64,000 nt of DNA from Nitrospina sp052156635 (lineage in GTDB: Bacteria > Nitrospinota > Nitrospinia > Nitrospinales > Nitrospinaceae). The DNA lies in assembly GCF_052156635.1 (NCBI RefSeq), contig NZ_JBQKUO010000001.1:62001-126000 (forward strand), in the 5' to 3' direction. Made by a program: the position numbers and the translations under genes. Shown here one piece after another: positions 9,712-18,019 of the stretch (positions are counted from its first letter, which is position 1; each line of letters starts with the position of its first letter). The notes beneath the pieces were generated by a model. It saw only the letters and a program-made list of their open reading frames with translations. It was not told the DNA's origin and made no database searches.

Positions 9712-9750
9712 CCTGAAGAGGCTTCAGGGAAGGCAAAAAAGGGCTTTTTT
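9712..9750 (+). terminator. Possible terminator after the DUF420 gene
   Basis: CCTGAAG and CTTCAGG (9712-9718 and 9722-9728) form a 7-bp hairpin with a 3-base loop. A T6 run at 9745-9750 lies about 16 bases further on, after an A6-GGG-C stretch. The distance to the T-run makes this weak. Confidence 0.35.
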
Positions 9751-9791
9751 ACCCTTGACACCCGTCTGATCCGGTGATATCTTTCGCTGGA

Positions 9792-9902
9792 TCAAATGAC
9801 TTCGAAGTACATCAGCAGCAAGTACACGGCGAATAAAACGTTAACACCCAAGCCGATAGCAACGATCGCGTTAAAGATTTTTCCGTCTTTTCCGGTAAAC
9901 AT
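9792..9902 (-). CDS. Possible single-helix membrane miniprotein (36 aa)
   Basis: The minus-strand frame from ATG (9900-9902) to TGA (9792-9794) encodes a short polar start (MFTGKDGKIFN) and one long hydrophobic helix, AIVAIGLGVNVLFAVYLLLM, ending YFEVI. No strong ribosome-binding site is visible. It is oriented divergently from the next miniprotein at 10035, with a 130-bp promoter-sized gap between. Similar composition to its neighbours argues for a real gene, but the length leaves chance possible. Confidence 0.45.
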   Translation of the reverse strand: MFTGKDGKIFNAIVAIGLGVNVLFAVYLLLMYFEVI

Positions 9903-10034
9903 AAGAAAGTCGTTTGATCAAAAAATAAGGTGAAATTAAGATTGCGTAAGGTACCATTCGCCTGTTTAAGGTGTCAAGGTTTTTAGCATACAGTTTCGGT
10001 TTTTAACTTTGTTGAAGAAGGGAAAAGGGAACCC

Positions 10035-10139
10035 ATGGACATTCAAAAACTCAAAGAAAAAGCGGGTCCTTGGATTTACGTCGTTACCGTGATCTTCAGT
10101 TTGTGGTTTTTCTACTGGTTCGCTTCGGTTTGGCGCTAA
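10035..10139 (+). CDS. Single-helix membrane miniprotein (34 aa)
   Basis: The ATG at 10035 follows an AAAAGGGAA ribosome-binding stretch; the TAA stop is at 10137-10139. The product is MDIQKLKEKAGPWIYVVTVI followed by FSLWFFYWFASVWR. That is an amphipathic/basic N-terminus and one aromatic-rich transmembrane helix. The size and layout resemble small accessory subunits of terminal oxidases (CydX or CcoQ type), but no sequence motif proves it. It is 56 bases upstream of another small membrane protein in the same orientation. Confidence 0.6.
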   Translation: MDIQKLKEKAGPWIYVVTVIFSLWFFYWFASVWR

Positions 10140-10195
10140 GCCCCACACCGGCCCATGGATTAACTTTCTAACCAGTATATTTGGAGCTTTGATAA

Positions 10196-10378
10196 ATGGA
10201 AGAGACGCAAGAAGAAAAGAAACGGTGGATCACCCCCAAGTCGATCATCCACTTCCTGATTGCCTTCGTCCTCATGGCTGGCTACTACTACCTCATCAAC
10301 GTAGCCCTCATGAAGGTACAGGGATTGGAATTCCACTACCTGTGGGTTTCCGGTAGCGGTGGCGGCGGCGGACATTAA
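10196..10378 (+). CDS. Small membrane protein (60 aa)
   Basis: Starts MEETQEEKKRWITPKSIIHF, with one strong helix (residues 18-36, IIHFLIAFVLMAGYYYLINV), a short VQGLEFHYLWV stretch and a glycine-rich tail (SGSGGGGGH). No family is recognised. A strong terminator lies 46 bases after its stop, so 10035 and 10196 probably form one short transcription unit. Confidence 0.65.
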   Translation: MEETQEEKKRWITPKSIIHFLIAFVLMAGYYYLINVALMKVQGLEFHYLWVSGSGGGGGH

Positions 10379-10424
10379 TCCCCGTCCCCTGTTTTACCCA
10401 TTTCCCGTTCAATCATTGTTGTAT

Positions 10425-10458
10425 AAAAAATGACAAGCCCCCGGCTTGTCATTTTTTT
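10425..10458 (+). terminator. Rho-independent terminator
   Basis: ATGACAAGCC and GGCTTGTCAT form a 10-bp stem around CCC (10430-10452). The stem is preceded by A6 and followed by a T-run to 10458. It ends the small-membrane-protein unit and argues that translation of the next gene starts downstream of it. Confidence 0.9.
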
Positions 10459-10474
10459 ATTTAAGCGCATTCCC

Positions 10475-11155
10475 GTGTCCTCAAAAAGTTTCATACCCTC
10501 GGACCCCGGCACCCGCAAGTTCAAAGGCGAACCGGGGTGCCGCGTGTACCTCATCCGCCATGGCGAGGTGGCCAACGCCCACCTCATCTGCATGAACGGC
10601 CATTACGACGTTGAATTGTCGAAAAAGGGCGAGCAGCAGATGCAGGAAGTCGCAGAAGCGCTCCGCCCGCTTCCGCTGAAAGCCGTTTATTCCAGCGACC
10701 TCACACGCACCTTCACCGGTGCACGTCTCATCGCGGAAAAACACAACCTGGAGCCTGTCGCCTTTCCCGACCTGCGTGAGTTGTCTTTCGGTAAATGGGA
10801 GGGCATGTCGGTCAAGGAACTCACCGAAAAATTTCCGGGAGAGATGGAAAAACGCATCAAGAACACGGAGCTGTTCCGTGCCGACGAGGGTGAAACCTTC
10901 GATGAACTGGCCTCGCGCGTCGTGCCCCGTTACAACGCCATCGTCGAGCAACATCCGAACGACGTCATCGCCATCATGAGTCACGGCGGCGTCAACCGCA
11001 CCATCCTCAGTCACCTTCTTGGCATTCCCACCGCCCACCTGTTCCGTTTCGCGCAGGAATACGCCGCCATCAACGTCATCCAGTATTACACCGACCAGGT
11101 CGTGGTCGAGTTGATGAACGGCTCCACCCGGGAAATCGCCTCCTGCCTGCCATGA
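10475..11155 (+). CDS. Histidine phosphatase (phosphoglycerate mutase-like) family protein
   Basis: About 226 aa if started at GTG 10475. An in-frame ATG at 10430 lies inside the terminator hairpin and is unlikely. The phospho-acceptor motif is VYLIRHGEVAN, with the second catalytic histidine in IAIMSHGGVNRTIL and the supporting YSSDLTRTF segment. The layout is that of small-molecule phosphatases such as alpha-ribazole phosphatase (CobC) or GpmB-like proteins. The stop overlaps the start of the ABC ATPase gene (ATGA), so the two are translationally coupled. Substrate is unknown. The start is uncertain because no strong ribosome-binding site is visible. Confidence 0.85.
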   Translation: MSSKSFIPSDPGTRKFKGEPGCRVYLIRHGEVANAHLICMNGHYDVELSKKGEQQMQEVAEALRPLPLKAVYSSDLTRTFTGARLIAEKHNLEPVAFPDLRELSFGKWEGMSVKELTEKFPGEMEKRIKNTELFRADEGETFDELASRVVPRYNAIVEQHPNDVIAIMSHGGVNRTILSHLLGIPTAHLFRFAQEYAAINVIQYYTDQVVVELMNGSTREIASCLP

Positions 11156-11943
11156 AACCGTTCCTTCTCCGCGTTGAAAACGCCACGGTGTACCGTGGTG
11201 ACAACGAGGTGCTGAAGGAAATCCACTGGACCCACCACGAGGGCGAAAACTGGGCCGTGGTGGGCAACAACGGATGTGGCAAAACCACTCTCATGAAACT
11301 GCTGTTCGGCGAGATCCTGCCTCTCGACGGTGGACAGGTTTACTGGTTCAACAGCAAAACGTGGCACGGCCTGTTCGAAATCCGCGAACGCGTCGGCTTC
11401 GTCTCCGCCGAATTCCAGAGGCAGTACGACCAGAACGTGACCGCGCTGGAAGTGGTGGAGTCGGGGTTCTTTTCCAGTATCGGGTTGTGGGAGGACGTGC
11501 GCTCCGCGCAAACGCAGAAGGCCGAGGCGGAAATGGACCACCTCGGTATCCTGCATCTGGCACCCCGGCGGTTTCTGCAGTTGTCTTACGGGGAGGCCCG
11601 TCGCGTGCTCCTGGCGAGGGCGCTGGTGAACCGGCCGGACCTGTTGGTGCTGGACGAACCCTGCGCGGGGCTCGACATCCCGACACGCGAATTGTTTCTC
11701 GACACCCTCTCCCAGCGAATTCGCAACCGGAGCCTCATCTACGTGACCCACCACATCGAGGAAATTCTCCCCGCCATCACGCACGTCCTTTTGCTTAAAC
11801 ACGGACGCGTCTTCGCTCAGGGCAAAAAGGAGGACATCCTGACCAGTGAGGCCTTTTCGGAAGCGTTGGAATGCCGGGTGAGTGTGCAGGAAAACGGCGG
11901 GCGGTTCTGGATCACGGGATGCCAACCGACACGTAAAAAATAA
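11152..11943 (+). CDS. ABC-type ATPase, single domain, ModF-like
   Basis: A 263-aa nucleotide-binding protein. Walker A is GNNGCGKTT, the Q-loop region is FVSAEFQRQY, the signature is LSYGEARRVLLARAL, Walker B is LLVLDEPCAGLD, and the H-loop is in YVTHHIEEI. No membrane helices and no permease gene lie nearby. The TRP-less WTHHEGENWAVVGNNGCGK start and the YGEARR signature resemble ModF/PhrA-type cytosolic ATPases. It overlaps the histidine phosphatase gene by 4 bases. It may act with an unlinked permease or have a regulatory role. It is convergent with the glycosyltransferase gene, with only 8 bases between stops. Confidence 0.88.
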   Translation: MKPFLLRVENATVYRGDNEVLKEIHWTHHEGENWAVVGNNGCGKTTLMKLLFGEILPLDGGQVYWFNSKTWHGLFEIRERVGFVSAEFQRQYDQNVTALEVVESGFFSSIGLWEDVRSAQTQKAEAEMDHLGILHLAPRRFLQLSYGEARRVLLARALVNRPDLLVLDEPCAGLDIPTRELFLDTLSQRIRNRSLIYVTHHIEEILPAITHVLLLKHGRVFAQGKKEDILTSEAFSEALECRVSVQENGGRFWITGCQPTRKK

Positions 11944-11951
11944 AGCGCGGG

Positions 11952-12680
11952 TTACCGGTAACGGCCCAGCAGGTCATTGATGCGGATGCGAATGGCGTCT
12001 TTCAGCATCTTCGACGAATCCTGCAAAATGCGCACGCGGGAATCCTCAGAGTTATGCCATTCGACGGGAAGCTCCAGCACGTTCAAACCCGCCTTCTTCG
12101 CCAGAAACAGCATCTCCACATCAAAACAGAAGTGATCGATCCGCATTTTCTGAAACAACTGCCCGCCCGAACTTCGGCGGAAGGCCTTGAACCCGCACTG
12201 GGTATCGACGAAATCGTCGATCACCAGAAACCGGATGATCCTGTTGAAGATGCGCCCCATGCCCTGCCGGTACCAGGCCTGTCTTTTGACCACGTTGGAA
12301 TCCGGAAGCGAACGCGAACCGATCACCACATCGCACCCCGCCTCCAGGTGCGGCAGGAACCGGTCCCACTCCCGGATCGGTGTGGAGAGATCCGCGTCGG
12401 AAATCAGCACAAACTCCCCCGCCGCCTCCAGCACGCCTCGCCGCACGGAATACCCCTTGCCGCGGTTGCCGTCGTTTTTAAGCACCACGCATTCTTCCGC
12501 CGTCATGTAGCGGGCCGGAACCTCCACCGTGCGGTCGGTGCTGCCGTCATCCACGATCAGCACCTGCCAGCGGTACTCCTTGGTTTTCAGGAACGCGGTC
12601 ACTTTTTCGAGAGTGGAACCCAGGCGGTTTTCCTCGTTCAGGCACGGGATGACCACGGACAAAAACGGATCGGCAGGCAT
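11952..12680 (-). CDS. Glycosyltransferase family 2 (polyprenyl-phosphate sugar transferase type)
   Basis: A 242-aa GT-A fold protein. SVVIPCLNEENRLGSTL begins it, then IVDDGSTDRT binds the nucleotide, and ISDADLSTPIREWDRF supplies the DXD metal motif. DTQCGFKAFRR and FDVEMLFLAKKAG are typical of dolichyl-phosphate glucosyl/mannosyltransferase relatives (ALG5/DPM1-like). It has no C-terminal membrane helix, so it likely works at the inner face of the membrane on undecaprenyl phosphate. It is a single gene facing the ABC ATPase. Confidence 0.9.
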   Translation of the reverse strand: MPADPFLSVVIPCLNEENRLGSTLEKVTAFLKTKEYRWQVLIVDDGSTDRTVEVPARYMTAEECVVLKNDGNRGKGYSVRRGVLEAAGEFVLISDADLSTPIREWDRFLPHLEAGCDVVIGSRSLPDSNVVKRQAWYRQGMGRIFNRIIRFLVIDDFVDTQCGFKAFRRSSGGQLFQKMRIDHFCFDVEMLFLAKKAGLNVLELPVEWHNSEDSRVRILQDSSKMLKDAIRIRINDLLGRYR

Positions 12681-12849
12681 GAATGGCTCACAGGAGGGAT
12701 GAATAAAACGAATTCATATTCCAGGCAAAATGCCGTTCATTAAACACCAAATCCGGCGGGAAATCCATCCCCCGGCCAAAATATCCCCTTTTCCACAAAC
12801 AGGTTCCATGCCACCCCCGGATCGGGAAGAACGATATCCATGCAACGGC

Positions 12850-12877
12850 TTGTCAACATTCCCGGAATTGGTATAGA
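12850..12877 (+). promoter_or_regulatory. Sigma-70-type promoter for the TPR protein gene
   Basis: TTGTCA (12850-12855) and TATAGA (12872-12877) are separated by 16 bases. This predicts a transcript start near 12884, about 30 bases before the GTG start at 12914. Confidence 0.6.
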
Positions 12878-12913
12878 ATCGTCCGGTTGACCCAATGGGA
12901 CAAGGAGACCTTC

Positions 12914-13480
12914 GTGCGGAACGCCCTCTGGATTGTGCTGGCAGGCCTGTGGTTGTGGACGGTTCCCGTTCCCGGCCACGCGGATGACGCCCGCGACTGG
13001 TGGATGCAGGGCAACCAGCTCAGCCAGGCCGGCAAATGGGAGGAGGCGGTGGAAGCGTACCACCAGGCCATCCAGATCAACCCGGATGCCACCGGGCCGT
13101 TCTTCAACCTGGGTCTTGCCTACAAGGCCATCGGGAAATACGATCGCGCCGCCGCGGCATTTGAACGGGCGCGGCAACTGGAGCCGGGGAACATGGAAGT
13201 GCGTCTCAGGCTGGGCAACATCTACAACCTGATGGAGAAGTGGGACCAGGCGATCGAACATCTCAACCTGGTCGTCCACCGCGTTCCGGACAATGCCGAG
13301 GCGCACGGCAACCTGGGCTGGGCGCTGCTGAATTATTCAAAAGGACCGCAGTTCAAACTGCTGGTTCTGCAAAACCTGGAAAAAGCCGTGCACCTGTTCG
13401 AGCAACAGGGCCTGCACCAGGCCGCCCGCGCCACACGGGAAACCCTGGACGGGGCCCGCAAACAATTCGGTTACGAATAA
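12914..13480 (+). CDS. Exported TPR-repeat protein
   Basis: A 188-aa protein. The GTG at 12914 has AAGGAGA about 6 bases upstream and opens directly into a signal peptide (NALWIVLAGLWLWTVPVPGHA, cleavage after GHA). That makes the TTG at 12887 less likely. Three to four tetratricopeptide units follow: GKWEEAVEAYHQAIQINP, GKYDRAAAAFERARQLEP and EKWDQAIEHLNLVVHRVP. They mediate protein-protein contacts in the periplasm. The partner is unknown. The gene is followed after 28 bases by the Nfu-domain gene on the same strand. Confidence 0.85.
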   Translation: MRNALWIVLAGLWLWTVPVPGHADDARDWWMQGNQLSQAGKWEEAVEAYHQAIQINPDATGPFFNLGLAYKAIGKYDRAAAAFERARQLEPGNMEVRLRLGNIYNLMEKWDQAIEHLNLVVHRVPDNAEAHGNLGWALLNYSKGPQFKLLVLQNLEKAVHLFEQQGLHQAARATRETLDGARKQFGYE

Positions 13481-13508
13481 TATTACCGTTGATTCACGAG
13501 GATCGCTC

Positions 13509-13817
13509 ATGCTGGATACTCAAAACTCACAACTCGAGGCACCCATGACGCTGGAAGTCAAAGCCGAAGTCACCCGCAACCCGGACCTGGTGACGTTTCG
13601 TTTGAACAAGACCCTGATTCCGCCGGGAACCGGCCAGTCGTTTTCCGGCCCGGAATACGCGAAAGACCATCCCCTCGCCAACGCCCTGTTTCAGATTCGC
13701 GGCGTCAAAAGCGTCTGGATTCTGGGAAACGATGTTCAGGTGACGAAGGACGAGAAAGTGCGCTGGGGCACCATCACCTCCCGCATCATCGAAACGATCA
13801 AGCGCATCGAAGGCTGA
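13509..13817 (+). CDS. Nfu N-terminal-domain protein (Fe-S scaffold related)
   Basis: A 102-aa protein. The core reads DLVTFRLNKTLIP, then DHPLANALFQIRGVKSVWILGNDVQVTK and WGTITSRIIETI. This matches the Nfu/HIRIP5 N-terminal domain. The C-terminal NifU-like CXXC domain of full Nfu proteins is absent, so it cannot hold a cluster by that motif. Stand-alone versions are common in bacteria and may interact with client proteins. The ATG at 13509 follows a GAGG ribosome-binding site; an internal ATG at 13545 is an alternative. Confidence 0.85.
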   Translation: MLDTQNSQLEAPMTLEVKAEVTRNPDLVTFRLNKTLIPPGTGQSFSGPEYAKDHPLANALFQIRGVKSVWILGNDVQVTKDEKVRWGTITSRIIETIKRIEG

Positions 13818-13832
13818 CCCCGCCGCGCTGTT

Positions 13833-15149
13833 TCATTCCGGACGGAAAAATTCCTTCAGGACGCGAACCATGTCCGCGTGGTCGTGCGCACCCGCCATCT
13901 CGCGCACGGAATGCATGGAGAGCATGGGGTTGCCCACGTCCACGGTGCGGATGCCCAGGTTCGCCGCAGTGATGGGGCCGATGGTGCTGCCGCAGGCGAG
14001 GTCCGACCGCATCACGAATTTCTGTACCCCCACCTTCGCTTGTCTGCAAATCCATTCAAAGCGGGCGCTCGTTTCACCGTCGGTGGCGTACCGCTGACCG
14101 GCGTTGGATTTGATCACCGGGCCGCGATTGAGAAGCGGCATGTGACGGATGTCGTGCTGGTCGGCGTAATTGGGATGCACCGCGTGCGCCATGTCCGCGG
14201 AGATAAACAGCGACTTCGCCATCGCGCGCAGAAACGCCTCACGCGGCTGCTTCGACTGCATGGCCAGTCTCTCCAGCGTGTCTTTCAAAAACGGCGAGCC
14301 GCCGCCCTGCGCGGTTTCGCTCCCCACTTCTTCATTGTCATAAAACACCACCAGCCGTGTGGCGGCGTCTTTTTTAGGAGCGTCCCCAAGCGCCATCAGC
14401 GCCGCATGGCAGGAGGCCAGGTTGTCCAGACGCGGCGCGAACAGGAATTCCTCCTCCGCCCCGGCGAACGAAGAGGGTTGGGTGTCGAACAGCATGAGGT
14501 CCTGGCTCATGATCTCCTCCGGCTTGCACTTCACCGCCTTCGACACCAATTGCCTCAACACGTTTTCCGTGACCTGCGATTTTTCCGCCATCATGAAAAC
14601 GGGTGGCAGGTGGCTCTGCTTGTTCAGCACCAGTCCCTGATCGTTGACGTTGCGGTTGAGGTGGATGGCCAATTGCGGGATACGCAAAAGAGGCCGATCG
14701 AACCGTACCAGGCGCGCCTCCGGCAATCCCTGTTTGCGCAGCACCATCACCCGCCCGGCGAGTGACAGGTCGCGGTCGGTCCACGTGGTCAACAGCACGC
14801 CGCCGTACACCTCCACACCCAGCTGGCCGTATCCGTTTTTCTCGTAGGCAGGATGGGGTTTGAGGCGCAGGTTGGGGCTGTCCGTATGCGCGCCGACGAT
14901 TTTGAATCCCGCCTCCTCTGGCAGCCGCGTGCCCGTCACGAAGGCCACGATGGAGGTGCCGTTTCGAACGACATAGTGACGCGCGGCCGGCTTCAGGCTC
15001 CAGGCGTCCTCCTCCTTCAATTCCGTAAAACCCCTTGCCTGCAGCCGACTCACGGTTTCGGCGACGGCATGGTAGGGCGTCGGGCTGGCATCGATGTATT
15101 CCAACAGCTCTTCAGCCAGCGGCCGGTGGGGACTTGCAGATGCTTTCAT
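13833..15149 (-). CDS. apeB: M18 family aminopeptidase (aspartyl aminopeptidase type)
   Basis: A 438-aa cytosolic zinc peptidase. Metal-site segments are VGAHTDSPNLRLKP (ligand His and Asp), FYDNEEVGSETAQGG (catalytic and ligand acidic residues), SADMAHAVHPNY, and the C-terminal GNPMLSMHSVREMAG with the last His ligand. The order and length match the M18 family (about 430-460 aa), which removes acidic or other N-terminal residues. The start ATG at 15149 follows an AGGAAAC site. It is a single minus-strand gene facing the Nfu-domain gene. Confidence 0.95.
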   Translation of the reverse strand: MKASASPHRPLAEELLEYIDASPTPYHAVAETVSRLQARGFTELKEEDAWSLKPAARHYVVRNGTSIVAFVTGTRLPEEAGFKIVGAHTDSPNLRLKPHPAYEKNGYGQLGVEVYGGVLLTTWTDRDLSLAGRVMVLRKQGLPEARLVRFDRPLLRIPQLAIHLNRNVNDQGLVLNKQSHLPPVFMMAEKSQVTENVLRQLVSKAVKCKPEEIMSQDLMLFDTQPSSFAGAEEEFLFAPRLDNLASCHAALMALGDAPKKDAATRLVVFYDNEEVGSETAQGGGSPFLKDTLERLAMQSKQPREAFLRAMAKSLFISADMAHAVHPNYADQHDIRHMPLLNRGPVIKSNAGQRYATDGETSARFEWICRQAKVGVQKFVMRSDLACGSTIGPITAANLGIRTVDVGNPMLSMHSVREMAGAHDHADMVRVLKEFFRPE

Positions 15150-15494
15150 GAGTGTTTCCTGTCAATCAAAGTGCATGAAAAAACCGAACCGATATGGTAC
15201 CCGCAATCGAGGACCATTCAAACCGTTTTCGAAAAGCGGCGAAATCCTCCCTCCTCCGTGTCGATCCCTGCACCAAAAGGCGCAGTGAACCCGGCAAAAA
15301 TTGTGATCCCCCCGGACATTTTCAACTCATTTTTTTTAAATAAGTTACACAATAGATACCGCAACCGGGGCTTGCCGGAACCCGGCGAAGCGAACCGGTT
15401 CAAAATCTTCTGTTTCCTCCCGGGCCCCTGTTCCATTATGCTATCAAAGGTTTGGGAGCCTATTACGAAGCCCGATTATGAGGAGGAGCGACTG
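15150..15494. other. Gap without a gene (about 345 bp)
   Basis: A divergent gap between apeB and a small plus-strand gene. It contains an AT-rich patch near 15330-15360, which is the likely promoter region. An open frame from upstream runs through it in phase with the next gene but looks non-coding. No RNA, repeat or terminator is evident. Confidence 0.6.
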
Positions 15495-15797
15495 ATGGGT
15501 GATGTGGTTGACGCAAAATTTGGAACCCCGCTGACACCGAAGCTGCTTAAATTCGATCCGGCCAACCCCGATCCGGAATACCACGCGGACATTTTCAGCG
15601 AACTGTTCAAAAGTTTTCCCCAGTACAAGGCGCACGTCGCCGCCTATGTCGAGAGGAATTACTGCACGGTCATCAACGACGAAGACCACCCCACGCCGGA
15701 GCACGTGCTCAAATTCCTCAAAGAGGACGAAGTGCGCTGGCTGAACGAGTGGATCCAGACACGCGGTCCGCAGTTCGCCAAAAAACCGTCCCGGTGA
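15495..15797 (+). CDS. Hypothetical 100-aa protein
   Basis: The ATG at 15495 is chosen because AGGAGGAG lies 7 bases upstream, an excellent ribosome-binding site. The product is small, acidic and helical, with features such as HADIFSELFKSFPQYKAHVA and DEVRWLNEWIQTRG. It has no signal peptide, cysteine motif or membrane helix. I do not recognise a family. It stands alone between divergent apeB and convergent exbD. Confidence 0.75.
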   Translation: MGDVVDAKFGTPLTPKLLKFDPANPDPEYHADIFSELFKSFPQYKAHVAAYVERNYCTVINDEDHPTPEHVLKFLKEDEVRWLNEWIQTRGPQFAKKPSR

Positions 15798-15869
15798 CGG
15801 CAACCACCCAATCCAGGCAAGACGTTTTTAAATTTAAGGGAAATCGCTCTTTGACCTGAGGCAGGACCG

Positions 15870-16265
15870 TCACTTGACGGCGATGCTGATATCGGCGATC
15901 TTCGCCGCCTGTAAAATGCCCATCACCTCCACCACCTTGCCGTAAGCCAGGGCCTTGTCGGCGCGGATGAGCGCCTGCTGGCCGGCCGGCGATTCGATCG
16001 CTTCCACTTTCGTTTCCAGTTCCTTGACAGTGATGGGTTTGCCGTTCAGGAACATTTCTTCCCCGCTCGTCATCTCGATTTCCAGACGCTCGCGTTCTTT
16101 CAGTTCACTGGACTTTTTAGAAGTGGGCAGGTCGATCTGCAACTGGCGGGGGAAGTCCACAAACGCGGTGGACACCATGAAAAAAATCAGAAGAAGAAAC
16201 ACCACGTCCACGAGAGGCGTGAGTTCCAGCGAATAGTTTTCTTCTTCCTCGCGTTTGAAATACAT
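15870..16265 (-). CDS. ExbD/TolR-type biopolymer transport protein
   Basis: A 131-aa protein. A short cytoplasmic N-terminus is followed by one helix, LTPLVDVVFLLLIFFMVSTAF, which carries the conserved aspartate used in proton coupling. A periplasmic domain follows with LIRADKALAYGKVVEVM and a C-terminal ISIAVK strand. It is the partner of the MotA/TolQ/ExbB-type channel encoded 3 bases upstream. With it, it would use proton motive force to energise TonB- or Tol-type work at the envelope. No tonB or tolA is visible here, so which system it serves is open. Confidence 0.92.
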   Translation of the reverse strand: MYFKREEEENYSLELTPLVDVVFLLLIFFMVSTAFVDFPRQLQIDLPTSKKSSELKERERLEIEMTSGEEMFLNGKPITVKELETKVEAIESPAGQQALIRADKALAYGKVVEVMGILQAAKIADISIAVK

Positions 16266-16268
16266 CGG

Positions 16269-17090
16269 TCAGGCCCGGAACGGCTGGGATTTGGTGGGCG
16301 GTTTGCCTTCACCTTCCTTGCGTTGTTTGTCCTGGTTCTTTTTCATTGCTTCAAAGGACAACTCTTCCACCAGTTGGAACGACACCTCTTCCATCTCGAA
16401 CACGAAGCGCTCGATACGCCCGCGGAAATAATGGTACAACGCCAGCGCCGGAATGCCGACCATCATGCCTGCAGCGGTGGTGATGAGCGCTTCCGAGATG
16501 CCGCTCGCCACCAGGCCCGGATCGCCCGTGCCGCTTTGCGAGATGACGTTGAACGCCTTGATCATGCCGAATACCGTGCCCAGCAGGCCCAGCATGGGCG
16601 TGATGTTGGCCACCGCTCCCAGCACGCGCAGGTTGGAGGTGAGCAGCGCCGCTTCGTGCTGGCCCGCGCCTTCAATGGCGCGTTCGATTTCATCCACCTT
16701 GCCGCCGAAGCGCAACAGTCCCGCTTTCAAGATACGCGCGAGCGAGGTGTCGTAGCCATGGCACAACTGGAGACCCAGCTGAATGTCGCGCCAGTTCCAG
16801 TGGTCGCGTATTTTTTTGAGAAAGTCAGGGTTGATGATGTGCTTGCGCCGCAGGTTGTACATGCGCTCAATGGCAATGCCCACCATCAGGATGGAGCAGA
16901 AAATGATGGGGTACATCATGAATCCGCCCTTTTCGATGATGGACAAAAAGTCCCAGTCCGCGGTACTGGCGGGTTTCGACTGCGCCCAGGAATTCGATGC
17001 GAAAAGAAAATTTATTGTGAAAGCGGCCAGAATGACGCGGACACCGGGCGGAAGGCTTTGGGGAAAACGGGTGGCTCTGGCAGCAGACAT
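16269..17090 (-). CDS. MotA/TolQ/ExbB-type proton channel protein
   Basis: A 273-aa protein. It has an N-terminal hydrophobic segment that could be a cleaved signal (NFLFASNSWAQSKPAS), then helix MMYPIIFCSILMVGIAIERM. The family core follows: LRVLGAVANITPMLGLLGTVFGMIKAF, then GISEALITTAAGMMVGIPALALYHYFRGRIE. A charged, lysine-rich C-terminal tail ends in the cytoplasm. The gene precedes exbD by 3 bases, forming a two-gene operon transcribed leftwards from the 140-bp gap shared with bamD. ExbB versus TolQ cannot be settled from sequence alone. Confidence 0.92.
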   Translation of the reverse strand: MSAARATRFPQSLPPGVRVILAAFTINFLFASNSWAQSKPASTADWDFLSIIEKGGFMMYPIIFCSILMVGIAIERMYNLRRKHIINPDFLKKIRDHWNWRDIQLGLQLCHGYDTSLARILKAGLLRFGGKVDEIERAIEGAGQHEAALLTSNLRVLGAVANITPMLGLLGTVFGMIKAFNVISQSGTGDPGLVASGISEALITTAAGMMVGIPALALYHYFRGRIERFVFEMEEVSFQLVEELSFEAMKKNQDKQRKEGEGKPPTKSQPFRA

Positions 17091-17233
17091 GGCATTAGTC
17101 TCGAATTGACAAATACTTAGCTCTTATATCATGAACGTTTGTCCCATGACAAGGCACAAACGGAAAGCTCCGTTTCTTGCAATAAAATTAAATAAAACAA
17201 TGCTATTATAGAGAGTGTCCTGAGGGAGATTCT

Positions 17234-18004
17234 GTGTATCCAATCATGCTGAACCGCTGCAAAACGTCCTGCCGCTCCCTGCTCGCCCTGCTGATTCTGG
17301 CTTTGGCTGCAACCGGGTGTGCCGCACTCACACCGCCGCCGAAAACCCCTGAGGGCTTGCTGAAAGAGGCAAAGTCCATTTTCAAGGGCAACAATTATCC
17401 GGAGGTGATCCGCACCCTCAACGACCTGCTGCAGGAGTTTCCGGACAGTCCGGAGCGGGTGGAGGGCCTGCTCCTGCTCGCGCACAGCCATTATCTGATG
17501 GACGAATATCTTGAGGCCAAGTTCCACTACGAACGCTTTGTCGAGCTGTACCCCGCACACCCCAGAACGGCTCAGGCCATGTACTACCGCGCGCTTTGCG
17601 ACTACGGCCTGATGGACACGGCCCTGCGCGACCAGACCGCCGCGGAGAATGCCATACGGAATTTTCAAAAGGTGCTCGACGAGCATCCTGAAAGTCCATT
17701 TGCCAGTAAAGCCCGTCAAAAAATCCAGGACTGCAAAAAAAGCCTGGCGGACAACCAGATGGAAATCGCGCGGTTTTATTACCGAACCAGTTCGTTTCTG
17801 TCCGCGATCAACCGGTTCCAGACGATCATCAATAAATACCCGGAATCGCCTTTCATCGACGAGGCTTACTTTCTGCTGGGGGAATCTTATTTTTTTGAGC
17901 AGAACTTTGAAAATGCACGTAAGTCCTACGCACAATTGGTGAAATCGTATCCGCGCAGTCCCTATGTGCGCGAAGCCCGGTCTCGCCTCAGGGAAATTCC
18001 CTGA
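17234..18004 (+). CDS. bamD: BamD-like outer-membrane assembly lipoprotein
   Basis: A 256-aa lipoprotein. The signal peptide ends in the lipobox LAATGC at residue 29. The mature part is a chain of TPR-like helical pairs: NNYPEVIRTLNDLLQEFPDSP, DEYLEAKFHYERFVELYP, SSFLSAINRFQTIINKYPESPF and QNFENARKSYAQLVKSYPRSPY. This matches BamD in length and repeat phase; BamD is the essential lipoprotein that helps BamA fold beta-barrels. The GTG at 17234 has GGGAG five bases upstream; an ATG at 17246 is an alternative. The sigma factor gene starts 15 bases downstream. Confidence 0.88.
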   Translation: MYPIMLNRCKTSCRSLLALLILALAATGCAALTPPPKTPEGLLKEAKSIFKGNNYPEVIRTLNDLLQEFPDSPERVEGLLLLAHSHYLMDEYLEAKFHYERFVELYPAHPRTAQAMYYRALCDYGLMDTALRDQTAAENAIRNFQKVLDEHPESPFASKARQKIQDCKKSLADNQMEIARFYYRTSSFLSAINRFQTIINKYPESPFIDEAYFLLGESYFFEQNFENARKSYAQLVKSYPRSPYVREARSRLREIP

Positions 18005-18019
18005 TATAATCGAAAAGAC

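Noticed and set aside
10430..10474. ATG at 10430 as start of the histidine phosphatase
   Set aside because: It sits inside the strong terminator stem; the coding part most likely begins at or after GTG 10475.
14853..15494. Long N-terminal extension of the 100-aa protein at 15495
   Set aside because: It overlaps apeB on the other strand and reads as non-protein sequence. The excellent ribosome-binding site directly precedes ATG 15495.
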